NCBI GenBank assembly: GCA_011800805.1
Contig: MPNW01000031.1
Span: 69,925 to 133,924 of the forward strand
Source of the DNA: Hirudo medicinalis
Lineage: Eukaryota > Annelida > Clitellata > Hirudinida > Hirudinidae
DNA length: 64,000 nucleotides
Reading direction: 5' to 3'
Part shown: piece by piece, positions 49,627-63,200 of the stretch
How the letters are laid out: each line of letters begins with the position of its first letter
How positions within the stretch are numbered: the first letter of the stretch is position 1
Position numbers and translations under genes: made by a program
Notes under the pieces: generated by a model
The model's input: the letters and a program-made list of their open reading frames with translations, nothing else
What the model was told of the DNA's origin: nothing
Database searches by the model: none

Positions 49627-50883
49627 CTACATGTGCTTCTGGAGTGATTGAAAATAATGGAAGCAATCTTGGAAATCTTCAATACTACCCCCAAACCTCT
49701 CGTACCAATGCACATAAGCTTTCACCTGAAATTTATCATTTGCAGATTGCAATGTTTTGTTGAGATAGTTCCTCATGAAGTCATTGTTTCTGTATGCTAG
49801 AGTCAGTGAAATAGATTGAGGTTTTTCTTTTGAGATATTGACTGGTGATTCCCAGAACTGCTGGGGTGCTGAGATGCCAATTCTGCAGAATTCTCTGATT
49901 CTTGCATTGATAGAACATATAACCTCGCTGGATAATGGAAGATTATTACTGCCTCTTGCTACCAAGAAATAACCCTTCTGATGTTTTTGGTTAAACCTTT
50001 TTTCTGATTTTCCCTGTATTGCTCCTAATGTATGGAATGGTTCAGCAGAATTGAGTAACTTGTCAACAGCTTTGTTCCAAGACCTGAAAGGTTCAGCAAC
50101 TGAACACGACAAAAGGAACTTGTGCTCGTTTAGACTCATTGCTTCATTTAGGGCTTCCAGCATACAAATGTCATTATTGGTCTGTCCCTTTGTTGGCAGA
50201 GACAGACCTGTCAGATTTTCTGCAATTAAAGCATTGAGATCTGAAAAATTTGGACCTTTACCAGCTGAAAGTTTACCAGCGCTGATTTGTGCCATCAATT
50301 TGTCATTATATTGCATCAAAATGGCGTCGCATTGCTCGTTGAGCTTGTGGAGTGTCAGCAGGGTGTTGTAATGCTGCAAGGGAGTATCGCCCATTTCGAA
50401 AGGCGCTACGGAACACGTTATCAAAGGCCTTGATGGTATCTCATCTTTGATCATCTCTGAAAGACGTGAAGTGACGCCAGAACCGGTGCCTCCAGACAAG
50501 CTGTGAATCATCAACGTCACTTTATGCCTATCGCCTCTTTCACATTCTTTCCTCAATTCTTCTAACGCACGTTCGAAGATGTCGTCCTTGTGAGAGAGTC
50601 GGAATTTGTAGTATCCCATTGCCCAGTTGTTTCCGCGACCACATCTCTCTATGATGACACATCCGGGTCTGAGGATGTGCGATCCACAACGTTTTTGCTC
50701 TACGATTTTCTTTAAGACCCTTGCCTCGGTGTCTATGTTAATTGATCGATAATAAAACAGATTGTTTCGAGGATTTTCAAGCACGAAGCAATTTTTTTCC
50801 AAATCACTGTTTTGAATAGCATTCCAGAAATGGTCCCCAATTTGATTCCCGCACTGCCCGATTTGTAAAACTATGCCAGACAT
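49627..50883 (-). CDS. Zeta-type tubulin (delta/zeta group), intronless
   Basis: Divergent tubulin of centrioles and basal bodies. A single exon of 418 residues; I start at MSGIVLQIGQCGNQIG (50883), because the in-frame upstream Met adds a segment no tubulin has. GTP-binding elements are visible: QCGNQIG near the N-terminus, GRGNNWAMGY, and the tubulin signature SLSGGTGSG. Zeta-like traits are CSVAPFEMGDTPLQHYNTLL, where delta tubulin usually has IIWPYGTGEV, and the HSLSGGTGSG context. The C-terminus (KAYVHWYERFG, then EDFQDCF) fits delta and zeta alike. Neighbouring genes have many introns, so the lack of introns suggests retroposition or intron loss. Zeta and delta tubulins share the ZED module kept in animals with particular basal-body appendages. 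Confidence 0.78.
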   Translation of the reverse strand: MSGIVLQIGQCGNQIGDHFWNAIQNSDLEKNCFVLENPRNNLFYYRSINIDTEARVLKKIVEQKRCGSHILRPGCVIIERCGRGNNWAMGYYKFRLSHKDDIFERALEELRKECERGDRHKVTLMIHSLSGGTGSGVTSRLSEMIKDEIPSRPLITCSVAPFEMGDTPLQHYNTLLTLHKLNEQCDAILMQYNDKLMAQISAGKLSAGKGPNFSDLNALIAENLTGLSLPTKGQTNNDICMLEALNEAMSLNEHKFLLSCSVAEPFRSWNKAVDKLLNSAEPFHTLGAIQGKSEKRFNQKHQKGYFLVARGSNNLPLSSEVICSINARIREFCRIGISAPQQFWESPVNISKEKPQSISLTLAYRNNDFMRNYLNKTLQSANDKFQVKAYVHWYERFGGSIEDFQDCFHYFQSLQKHM

Positions 50884-51070
50884 ATTAAAAATAAGCCGCG
50901 ATAGTAGATAGTCAAAAAGTGACACATTTATGCGACTATTAATGCGTTCAGGGTGTAGACTTGGACCAATTTGCTATCGTCAATATGAATTAACATGTGT
51001 CTTTGTCGAATTTGATTAAAATATAAAATCCAATTCTGTTTGCTTACATACAGATCGTGCGGAATTCGCC

Positions 51071-51164
51071 ATGTATTGCTTCACCATGTCGATCGATACA
51101 GCTGCCGAAAAGCCAGCAGAACAAATCGAAATCGTGCCCCTGCTTCTGCGTCGGGCTTGTCGTG
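51071..51164 (+). other. Possible small first exon
   Basis: An ATG-initiated open segment (MYCFTMSIDTAAEKPAEQIE, continuing to 51164) ends at CGTG|GTAATT, a good donor. It could be an alternative 5' exon of the downstream gene, but I found no in-phase acceptor that joins it to 51730. Confidence 0.25.
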
Positions 51165-51729
51165 GTAATTTGAGATTAATTTTCAAAACAAACATGTCGG
51201 TACTCTTAGAATATGTCAGCGCTGTTGATTCACTTTAAATGAATTCGTCGATTCATGATAATTTCTGTCGGTTCCCTTGATTTTGTGCCTCAAAAGTCAT
51301 AAGTGAGTCGGTTAAGCTGAACAATTTAAGTAAATTAATTATATTTGATCATTCCTTCCTTCAAAATAAGAAACTGTAAAATGAGCTTTGCCTACATTTT
51401 CCGCGGCAGTTCACTAGCCACCAGGCGCTTATAGCTCGGCGTTATGCGCGGCAAATGATAAGTAGAGCTACTGTCGACGATGTAGTGAGTTTGGCTGACT
51501 AGTTTCGAATTTTGGACTCTTTTCCATCGATATGCATTTAAGATTTCAGTTAAATTAATGGAAATAAATCTATTTAATGGACAAGAAATTTTGTTTGCCA
51601 CATCTGACAGAAACTATCATTTTGAATTGGGATTTACTTTTATGCATAACCTCTGTCGTCTGCCTAAAATTATCTTATGTGGTTTGGATAGGGATGTCTG
51701 TACCGAATGTAAGAACTTAGACTTTTATT

Positions 51730-54582
51730 ATGGGGAACAAAATAGATGCTATTTTGTCGAAGCCTCTTCATCGTCGGGAGTCAATGCCAAGAAATTATGG
51801 TCATGAATTCCAGCATCAATGGCAGCCGGAGCATTTGTCGCATCGCCCTCACATCTACCGGCAAACCATTGACGGTCGACACATTCAACAAATACATCAA
51901 GAAAAGCGGTCAAGCAATAAAGCGAAGTGTCATGACTCCGATAAGCAGAAGCAGCGATCATCTGTAGTGGGATCCTTCAAAAAGCGGAAGGCAAAATTGA
52001 GTTCCTGCCCTGACCTCCTGAAGGAAACGGAGTCTTATTGCACTGGATATACGCTTAATCTGACTGATGGGTTGAGAGGTAGATATTTACTAGATATTCA
52101 CTTTTGTGCTAATAATATTAACTTTCGTTATAGTAATCTAACGATTTATAAAATAAACTTGTTACTTTAGATTTTTCGTTATATTACTAACCTTAAAAAA
52201 ACTTGTTACTTTATAATCTTTTGATTTTCTTTAAAAAGGGTCATTTTTCACATACTCAAAAAAGAATAAAACCTTTGGTTATAATAATTTGGTATTTACA
52301 AAAATTTCCATAAATTTTAATGATGTAAACGCAAATAAATGTCAAAGATATTGATAAGTGTTATTCAGTTAAGAGTTTAAAACATTTGAGGGCATTACAG
52401 TCTGTTTATAAGCATATCAATTTCCTACAGAGTGCAAAAGTGCCTCTCCAGAGAAGATAGTTAACATCAAAATCTACAGGTCATATACTGATCTTCCTTC
52501 CCAGGGTGATGTGGACCAGCCTCTGAAGATTAAAGTTTATAGAAAAAGCCAGGAAAGTTTGACCAATATTGGAAGAGTTCATTCAATGCCAAGGGGCATG
52601 GACAAGACTGGGTCATGTGAATTCTCCACTAGCATAGAATCAAAACTCTCTTTTGGAACTCAAGAATACAACAGACCCATATCACGTAGGAGTTCATCCA
52701 GATGCAGTAACGCCAGCAGTTCTGTCATTAATTGTAGAAGTAAGTCTAGAAAAACTAGGTAGTATACACTATTTCAATTTGAGTTGATTGTATTTTATTG
52801 TGTGTTTACTTTTCAATTTTTAACATCGTGCTCAGCTTCAATCAATCTTGATGACTTCCCAAATATGGAGTTGGTGACCAAAAAGCTCTCAATATTTGAA
52901 CAGTTTTTCAACAACTTGGTTGTAAAGTACTTCAAAAACTTGACAATTCTTGACCAATTGGCTTCAATATGTGTTGCCATCATGCCTGACAGGTGGTGCA
53001 TCATCATTTAATTTATTGGACAGTTAACTCCATTTTAAAAGCAAACTTTTTCACTGGAGTTATAATCAATTAATTTGTTAATCATATATTATTTTAAATT
53101 TCATTTTCTGCAATGGGATTTGGAGTATTGCGTTATTACATTTTTTACCTATTGCATTATTATAAATCTTAAAACTAAAATCATTAAAATCTCATCCTCT
53201 GTAATAAATATCTTTAAAGGGCTAACCAGTCTGTCTCTCTACTTCAATATCTTCAGTCTATAGATATACCTCCAGATCTTGGACAATATCAATTTGCTCA
53301 ATGCCCAGACCATGGTAAACCAAATAAAGAGAAGGTAGCTACATTTTGTCCTTCTCTGCCTGATGTTCTTCTCAATGAAATCATCAATGCTAAACTCAGC
53401 ATGCCTCTGGAAAACCAAGTTTCTGTATGCCAAGATGTGGCTGTTAAGATAATTACTCACATGGCCAAGGAAGCATCACATGAATTAAGTAGGTTGTATG
53501 AATATCAGCTTTCGCTCGTGCAGGAAACAATTGCTTTTCGTCTCCTGGCTAAGTTTGCCGCTACCAATGTCTTTGAGGCCGTGAAGAACAGAGGAAAGCT
53601 CCTTGATTGCAACACAATTGTTTCAGCTGCTATGAATGTGCATGGACGAAGACTGGGAAACACTGACCATGGTGGAGCTACATCTTCATGTCCAAAGTGG
53701 ATTTCAGTAATTTGTTTCAATAAAGAATTGAAGTGGAATATCTATGATATCTTTCGAAAGACTGCTCTCAGGAAGGATGTATTCATCTCAGATTCCCCAA
53801 AATATAATTCTCCCTCCCCATCTCTATCACCTGCATCTATCAAGAGGTCAGGTATAGGCCTCTCACCCCATCCCTGCTATTTTTCTGCAGATAGAAAATC
53901 CTTTGAAAATTCAGAAAATAGTCCCTGGAAATTTTATTCCAACTCTGAGTCAGATCCAATGACATATGGCTATAGAGCTCAGATCATCCAATGGGACTTT
54001 GTGAGGTGCTGTTACAGGCTTTCACCAAATGATGAATCTAGTTTTGTTGAGGAATTACCATGGCGATATGATGACCTTCACAGACTGTACTGCCCCTACC
54101 TTCGTCTTGTCTGTGATTTGCATCTGCTAGATTATTATGATTGGGCAAGTTTTGGAGATATAGGAGCCAATAGAGTAGATGAGTTGAACACAACAGGTTG
54201 GAACTGCTATGAGTCAAGAAGGCTGACAGTCCAAGGCTTTGAGAAATTTATTCGTCAGGTGAAGTCCGGGCCTCACGTCAGGGATGAATTGAAATTAATC
54301 TACAGATCAGTGGCAGGGTTTGATCATCTTCCTGACACGGAACCAAGGAAAACTGACTTATTGTTCCTCAGAAATTCTCTCCTTAGAAATGAAGGAGATT
54401 TGTTGGACTCCAGTCAATGCACCACAGGGTCCTTTTCCATTTCTGAATCAAATAACAGATTTGTCATCCCCCATGAGGATGGTCCCAGGGATGCAGAGTC
54501 ACTGCGAAGAGTGCTGGCCCAGGTCACTATGGAATGTGATCAGCTCTGTTATAACCTTCAGGACATAGAGCCTGGTGGATGA
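51730..54582 (+). CDS. Unrecognised 725-residue protein, possible N-myristoylation
   Basis: Exons 51730-52078, 52431-52739, 52836-52992 and 53220-54582. All phases agree and the product is 725 residues. It starts MGNKIDAIL, which fits an N-myristoylation signal (Gly2, small or polar residues after), followed by a basic, Arg/His/Gln-rich stretch that could support membrane binding. Residues about 100-220 are Ser/Arg-rich and probably disordered. The large last exon looks helical and globular (ASHELSRLYEYQLSLVQETI, then FRLLAKFAATNVF), then a Ser/Pro-rich loop, then a Trp/Tyr-rich part (IIQWDFVRCCYRLSP, LPWRYDDLHRLYCPYLRL, LLDYYDWASF) and an acidic end. I know no family with this arrangement. 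The gene is head-to-head with the tubulin gene. Confidence 0.75.
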
Positions 54583-57244
54583 GGATGATTATTTTGAAAA
54601 GGTTATGGTGCAAGCTATGATTTTGTTTTTTTTTTTAAACAAAAATTGCTTTATAAAGTGAGTGTTATCAAACATTCTTCGACATTGTGTTATTTTAACT
54701 TTCATTCTTTGTCCGCAACATTATCGTGCATTCGCCGAAGTTTTTCGATGCTCTGATAGCGGTGATGAATAATTTGTTTATTAGGATTAAGCATTAAGAG
54801 TACTCATGGAATGTTTTATGTTGTAAATTAAAATTGTTTCAGATACTTTGGCAAGGGCTTTAATAAATGATTGAATGCATTTTTCACCATTGCCAATACC
54901 GGTGTTGCAGTTCCTTAGTTTTTTCAAGTAATCAGATATCATTGTGAAGTTTGTAATTGTCAAAATAATTATTGCGATGGTTATTTACATTTGATAAAAT
55001 TGACATATTTTCAAATGCCACGCAGGCTTTACCATTTCCGCTGGCTGTGACAAATGCTATTTATTGTTTAATACAATATACTATCATTTTATTTAAAATT
55101 TACGGTCTTATGATTGACTTTGTTTGATGAGGTAATGCACATCTTTTTTGGTAATCTTGAAACAATTGCGAGTTGGCTCGGTATTTAAGCATGTGGCAGT
55201 ATAGTCAACGGTCTTTGTAATCCACCTAACCACCCCAGGTGGAGCATCGCATAAATTCCCAAGGACATTGAGCAAGAACTTGGAATAAAGCTCTGACTTG
55301 AGGATGAGAAGATATGACAGGAAATTAACAACCAGATTATCTTACCAGGACTGCAGGAAATATTTTTCAAGTAGAGCTGTAGACTGGGATATTTGCCCGA
55401 AATGGTTGTGCAGGCACCCAATGTTTTAAGTTTTAAGATTTTGTTGGATGAGTTTTATTGTGAGAAAGTTCAGCTTAATTTCTGGGGAGTATGTTCAGAT
55501 GCATGTTGATTTTGTTTGCTGCTTGGTGTTAAAATTCTTTGTGTTCACATGAGTTTTTCATTCTTTTTTTTCTTGGTGTTTTGACATGTAAATATTGCAT
55601 TCGTTTCTGGCGAAGTGGTTTTATAAAATTATTTCCTGGGATTTGTATAATAATGTAATATGTTTATTTAGAAAGTGCTATAACTAAGCATCGTGGGCTC
55701 TCAACAAAAGCACCTCTGACACTGAGCTTGTGTATCAGGGATGTGATTTCAATTTTTAACAGGGGGCCAACCCTTGCTCAGCCTGAAGAGATGACTTTTT
55801 GTTTTTGCTTCTCCCCAAGACTTGGGAGGGGGGCTTGCCCACACAAATGAAGTACCTGGGAGTTTTGCATTTGAACTATGACTATAATTACCTATTTTTG
55901 CATTGTTTTGCTTTCTTTGCTGACAGCTATTGGTTTTTGTTAGACTGCAATGTATGCTTCTTTGATTTTATTAACATTTTATAACATTTTGTAATAATAG
56001 TTTGTAAGCTCTCTGATTTAGAGCCACACTGATATATTTAATTGACATTTATTATTCTTAACATTGTTGGGGGTACCCGTCACTCAATTGGAATACAAAT
56101 TTGATTGGAGACTATTTGGTTATTGGCTTGATAATGAGGGAACATAAGTAACATTTGAACAAAATGTCGTAGCTCTTTAAACACGAAACAGGTAGGTTCA
56201 TGCAGTTGTGTTACCTAGGATGCAGAAAGAGTAATGAATGATGCATTTGCGGTCCCATTCACGTATAGGCGTGTTTGTTTTATTATTTTTGCTTCCTTTC
56301 CGTAAATGCTGGGTTTTCTCAGGCAACTTTGGAGCTCTTCAAACGTCGCCGGAATTTCGAGAACCATTGCATCTTTGAACTTAATATTGTAATCAATAAT
56401 GTTAACTGAAAAGTAGAATATTATCTTACTGTGACTACTTTTGCAACACATTCCTTAAAAGACGGCAAGTATGTTTTGTTCGTTTGACAGGTTAGAGCCA
56501 ATAGAGTTGCAATATTAGGTCATTAATTTTTAAGTTGTATATGATATCATATCATTATCAAATTTACGAAATTGTGGTAAATTAACGAAAAAAACCTGTT
56601 GAGAGTTATGTTGCTGGGATAGGTCGGTCGATCCTCAAAGTTCGTTTCTTTAATTTTTTCCATTAAAAAAGTTTTAGTCTAATAAATTATGACGAATAAA
56701 TTTAATATAATTAAAATATAAGTAAAGTTTAATGTTAATGAAAATTTTCAGATTTATCAAAAATTACGCGCAAAAGTATTAATGACAAATGAAAGTCGTG
56801 TTTTGCTTTATTTATCGCGTATTATTGGATAGTTGGGTTTGTTATTGGTTGCGGGTTTGATAAGGATTACCAGGTCGGTATTGTTACTTGCCACAATAAT
56901 TAAATTTTTACTAGCTCAGATTTTAATGTTTTGTAATAAAACCCATCTCGTTAGGATGTTGGAAAGGTCGCTCATCATTATTGACAACGTGTTGGAGTAA
57001 TAGCAAATTATAATTTGTTCTCAATTTTTGATTACGCAAAGATATTTATGGGTATACTTGCTACAAAACTTTGTCACTGTACTGCTCAAATTTTGACTTT
57101 GAATTCGTTTTCAACTTTAAAGTCTGAGCAAAAATTTGTTAAATTTTGTGAAATTTTTGTGAATTTTGTTAAATCGAACTCATATTTTGCAAAATTTAGA
57201 CTTCATCTATTTTATTAAGATAGATTTACTAGTGCTTTTACAGA
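54583..57244. other. 3' UTR and intergenic spacer
   Basis: AATAAA occurs at 54862-54867, about 280 nt after the stop of the 725-residue gene. The rest up to the PATL1 start has no ORF above 80 codons and no repeat I recognise. Confidence 0.5.
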
Positions 57245-60200
57245 ATGGATGAAGGATCTCTTCAAAACGATATTATCAAGGCCCAAGAGGATGAGACAGG
57301 CTTTGATCTGCTGAATGAAGAAACATTTGGTGATGTAGGGACTTGTAAGTTTGCTACTTTTAGATCTTTTATATTTTAGAAGTTGCTGTGTTAATCTTCA
57401 AGAAATTGTTGGCCTATTGCTCCATACTGCTTAAAGGAGTGAATTTTGATAAGTATCTAATGTTTAGACCAAAGAAAGTTTAATTCCTTGTTGAAGTTGC
57501 AAGTAAAATTAGGCTATTAAAAATTTGTTTACATCTGCTCTGTTTTACATAGACAATGATGACTGGGAAAATGAGCATGAATTGTTTGCTGAGGCAGACA
57601 TAAAATATAAGGCTGGACTGCACAGCAGTGACCACTCACCTGATTTGTTTGAAGAAGACAACTTCTATGAGGTGAAATATTATTTGCTACTTGTTGATAT
57701 TCTAGAAAACTAATTGTTTGAGAACATTATTTAAAATCTGCTTTCTTCAAATAATAATAATTTAAAAATTAATAATTTCAAATTAAATATAAAATAAGGC
57801 TGACTAAAAATTTTAACATTTAAGTACATGCCCCTTAATCCTAATGAAATGCTGCTAGTGGTTATGAAACTAGGTTGTGAACACTGATCGACCAGGCTTG
57901 AATTTTGGCTGGGCTAGGGAGGGAAATACATGTTTAGAGGCAGAACCTTCCCAATGATTAACATTCTAATATTTTTCTTTTGTTCAACTCTTAAAACTAT
58001 TTACAATATGAACATGCACATTCAGTAATGAATGAAATTATTTAGATATAATTCCACCATTACAAGCCTCATTTCTTCCTCTTGTGAAAGGGAGACAGGG
58101 ATGTCATTTTTGGGAGATGGGTGCATCTGTTGCCCACATTGTTGTATTTCAAATTGGCTTTTGATGTAACACATGTCAATTAAGCAACCTATGTGCTTTT
58201 TTATTTCAAGCTTCAGCTGGCCTCTCCGATTTAAGTAATTACACTCTCCTCATGGACATCCAAATCACACTGCTCTTTCAGCCTCCTGGATGAGTATTCT
58301 AATTCTGTCTTTTATAAAGTTTTTGGGTCTTCCAACCACATACTTCTGAAGAGGCAGAGAAGGAAATAGAATCATATATAAAGAAACATAGGTATTTCAT
58401 ATGATCCTCTCTCCTTCTGGAAGTTGTGCTGGAAAGAGCTTCTGGCTCTGGAAAATAATTTTATTCAATTTATAAGGTTCCATGTGCATAGCATCAGAGG
58501 CCTTTTATAGGGATAATTGGGCTCTTATGAGGGAGTAATTCATTCCAGACATCAGGGGAGGCTTATAAGAAGCCAAGGGATGACCTATGGACTGGTTAGT
58601 GTAAGATGAATGTGGTGACAGAGGAAGGGTGGATTAGATGCTGAGAGTGCCATATGTGAATATTGATATGAAGATGATGCACTAGTGGATGGGAATCTAT
58701 TTAAATCCAACTTCTAGCTGAAGTGAAAGAACCACACTGACACCTCAATTGCAGTTTCAAACTCAGTAGAGCCAAAAATAAAACTCAGCAATGGTTGCGG
58801 TTTGTGAATGAAAATCTCCACAAATGAGCATTACACATCATGTATGCAAAAAATTAAAATATTCATATTTCATAAAATAAGTTGTGGGATTTGTAGTTTT
58901 TGTTTACTACAATTTTTATGAGAATTACATCATTAGATGCAGAGAATGTTGATATAGAAATATCTAGCTTTGCTAATCATCCGTCGTCGTATTTTCCTCT
59001 GCTGGAAATTTCAGCCATGCCCGCAGTCAGCCGAGTTTTTAAGCCAAAGTCTTTTTGGAAGGAAAATGGAGCAAATATTATTTCTGAATTTACATGATAA
59101 CGAAAGTTTTCTGAAAACAATTTTACATGTTCTTAATCAAATTTTACAGTTGCTTTTTGGACATTGTTATTCTGAATGAATATTGTAGTTTAGTATTGTT
59201 TCAATTTTATTACCTCACCATGGATTGAGGTTTGGAAAGTTTACAACCGCACAGGGCGCTAGTTGCAATCTGATTTGCCAAGGCTCTTGCATAACAGTGG
59301 GTTCACAAGAACCGACGTTCATCCTAATTTGCATCTGTGGATATTCAATAATTTCAACTAAAAAATATAAAAAATTGTAATGAAGGGAAATGCTTGATTT
59401 TAGGTATCATTTCAAAATGATGTGGAAAACCAACTGACAAGACTTGTATTGGATGATGATGATAACATTAGCATGTCTAGGACTTTCAATGATAATGTGA
59501 GCAGCTTAAGGCAGATATATTTTGATTTTATAAACACAGTTATTTTGTAAAGTTTTAAGCGTATCTTTAAATGTATGAATTTTCATATTGCAGTTTGCAA
59601 GACCTTATGACATGTGGGCTGATTCACTGCATCTGGATTTCACAAGATGTTCTAAGAACACAATATCCAATGGTGGCAAAGTTTGTGATAAATTTGTTTA
59701 TTTCTCTGACCTGTTAATATTTGATAAGGCAAGGGGCTAGCCTATGCCTTATTTATCTTAAATAATATTGTCATGCTGTTATCCTGTTCATTGGATCCTG
59801 GCTGCAATGTCATTACAAATTTAGGGTTCATCAGGCTTTATTAATTCAAACAATGGTCTTCCTACTGTCCAAATTCAAGAAGAATATCAAAAAAATGGAC
59901 AAATTATGAACTCCAAGAGAGCTATGACAGTTGAGGAGCTTGAAAGGATGCTTCTCATGGATAGGGTTTCACCACCTAATCAGGTTTTATCAATTTAGCA
60001 AAGGATAGGATCTGCTTTATGTAATAAATTGAATTTGTTGATTATTTTTCTTTAGACTTTACCAGTTCAGTTACCATTTATCAGTGCTTCCCAACCCAAG
60101 CTGATGTCTATGTTGGGGGCTCGCCCATCTGGTCATCCGGCCGTAACTCATAACCAGCAGCCCGTACAAAAATTGTTTTGCCCGCAAGGTAAACAAAGAT

Positions 60201-63200
60201 TCTTAATAAACGAAGATAATTCCTCTCTTTGGTATTAGTTTACTTGATGAAGTTGTCCTTCAATTGCAGACTTCAGTTCTAGGATACCATTGGTTCCTTC
60301 AAGTCAATCACAACAATCATTTATGATGCCTCACCACCAGCAGCATTTATGTTTTCAGGGTTTTGGTTCGCGCCCCCTCCAGCATCCATTTCTCCCTCAA
60401 CAGGGCATTATGTTGCCTTCTCAGCCATCCTTGTTTCATTCGCCCCAATTTCGTCCATCTCCCCCTGCACCTTCACAACAGGGCCATCAATCCCACCACC
60501 AACATTTTCAGTCTCAATCTCTGATGTTTCCTCAACAGCCAGCAATGATGCATCATCATCATCATCATCATCATCATCTGGTGAGGCAACAGCTTGCACT
60601 ACAGCAGCACGGGTTGTTGTCCAATCAGCAGTATCGCCCACAGGATCACAACAATCAATTTCAACAAAATATTCGTCAGCATTGCCTACCCTCCGTTACA
60701 CGACAGCAGTTTCCTTTGTACCTTCAGCAACAATTCCAACAGAGACAGATGGTGATGATGATGGCACAAAGGAGCAAGGGCTTTCCCACTCAATTTCCCT
60801 ACCCACCTCGACCTTATTGGGAACGGGCCGTCGGGCCGGGCTGGCAACCCGGCTCGACGCCTTTGTCAAAAGAAGACGTCGAGAAACTAGAAATGATGGA
60901 ATACGATGGATTGATGGAGCAGAGAGAAAAGGATTGGATCATCAAAATACAACTCATGCAACTACACACAGACAGTCCTTATGTGGATGATTATTACTTT
61001 ACTGTTAGTATAATGAAATAGTGTTGAAAATTTAATTGCTGATCATATTGCCAATTGTCATCTTAATTAATATCAAAGTTTTCTACTTTTAGTTTTAATT
61101 ATAAATCTTTTTAGTGTTGGTCAATGAAGAAGCTGATGAAAGAAAACTTGAAAAAGAAACAAGATCTCAAGAAGCCCCAAGAAACAGGAGGAGAACCTTT
61201 AGCTAACAACGGGTTGAGCTTCAGTGAGGATGAAGAAGATGACTGCGATGACGCACCTGCTCTTCTCGTGCCACAACTTGCAAAGTCAGATATCAAGCGA
61301 TACACTCCAGGTGAGGTGGACAAGCTTATTTCTGTTGAACTTGATACAGCATTTTAACTGACTTTTATTAATCTTTATTAATAATTGCGTGTTTACCGAT
61401 TTTTTAGTGCAATACGAGGGATCCTTGGGCAAGTTAACAGCTTCCAGCATTCACAATCCTCGTCAGATTATCGATGTTCATCTTTCTTCCAACTCTGAAG
61501 ATGCCAAAAGACATGACTCTAAGAAACTGAAAGAAACCTTTGCAAAAATTGAAAAGGTAATTAATGACTTTTGTATTACTGTACAAAGTCAAACCATGTG
61601 CAATATCAAGCCAAAACAATGATAGAGTTGTGGAACTTTGCAACCAACAACCTAATATTTTGCACTATGTTGTAAATATACCTATGAAATGGTTTGTTCT
61701 GAAAGAAGCAATTATTTATTATAAATAACTAAATTTGTGTTATATAACAGTCCTTTGATGTCTTGCTGGAAATTGATGATATTGAGAAGAAGGCTTTAGC
61801 ACAACCTGTAGAAAATAGGTTTGCTGCAATTATTTTTGATTAAATGTGACAATTTTGGAACTCGCTGCTTTGGATTTAAATCATCTTCGGAATTCCTCTC
61901 ATCACTTGGCGCTCTTGCAACTCCACCTCACTCCCATCTCTTCTTTCGTCGCCTTGATTGCCTTGGTCCATATTTTGCCATTAACCTAAAGCAACCAGTC
62001 AATAAGTCATCTCTTGCCAACCAAGGTTTCTCACATGCCTCCTTTGTTATCTGGAACCACCCCATCTCAGCCAACCACTGAGCTCTTCAAACATCAGATG
62101 AAGACCCATCTTTTCCAGACAAACTGAGAACCGAGGCACGCACGACGCTATGCACGTGGCACCGTATTAATCGGTCATTATTATTAATGTATTTGTGTAA
62201 TGTTTATTGCTTTCCTCATCAATGGAATGCATTGACAGATCAAAATATTACAATGACCGGAAAGACCTTATATCGCAGTTGTGTAAAAGCTTATTGGCCG
62301 ATGAAGCATCTTTCCTACACCAGGCTCTAACAATTAGAAAGGGAGCAGTTCTTGTTATTAGGCTTCTCCCTCTTGCTTCAGAGGTCAGTGAATGTTTTTG
62401 TCTGGCTTAATATTGCAAGCAGATTTATTATTTTTTATTATGTGTCCTGATTGCTGTTATTATGTTAGCAGGCTTTTCTTTGGTTAAATTATGCTTAGCT
62501 TTTGTTGTTGTTTTTTTTTTCAGATAGATGTGGCCAATGAAATTGTCTGCAGAATTCTAGAAAAGTTGGTTGCTATTTTGAAGAGGGAATGGAGTGATGA
62601 GGTTTGTAAATCATATTACTAACATGTGTATATGTTTATTTATTGTTTGTTGATTTGTTATTAATCCTTTTGTTGCTTTGTGTTACCATTGTAAAGGAGT
62701 CTTGATTTTATTTGATTATCAGGTGTCTCCAAATCTGTTCAAATCAATCTCCACGATTATTTTGAATTGCTCCTCTCCAAAGAGCCAATTTGTCAGTGCC
62801 ATCTGTCAAAATTCAAAGGATGAAGGCGAAACGTGTCATTTGAACCATATTGTCCATGCAGAGGTGAATCTCTTTGATAACCTTTTAATCAATGTGAGTG
62901 AATTATGGTATCTGTAACTTAATGAGATGAAATCCTCTTGTTTAGCTTGGACTTTCTCTTGTGTTACTCTTAATTGATGAACTGGAGTCACATTTCTTGA
63001 ATGAAGATAATGCAGAAGAATGGTGGGTTTATAATTGCCCATTTCAAGGCTTTGTAGCTTAGGGATGCTGATAACGAATGTGTTTTATAATTCTGTTCAT
63101 CTCATTTTTAACATTAATATAATCAGAAAAATTGTTATTGCATTTTCCTAGGTGTCATTTTGTCCAATCAGTAGCCCAGTGCCTAGCTTGTGCTAATATC

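Noticed and set aside
60349..60990. 213-codon plus ORF in another frame over PATL1 exon 7
   Set aside because: It overlaps the low-complexity Gln/His/Pro exon whose own frame joins both neighbouring exons in phase.
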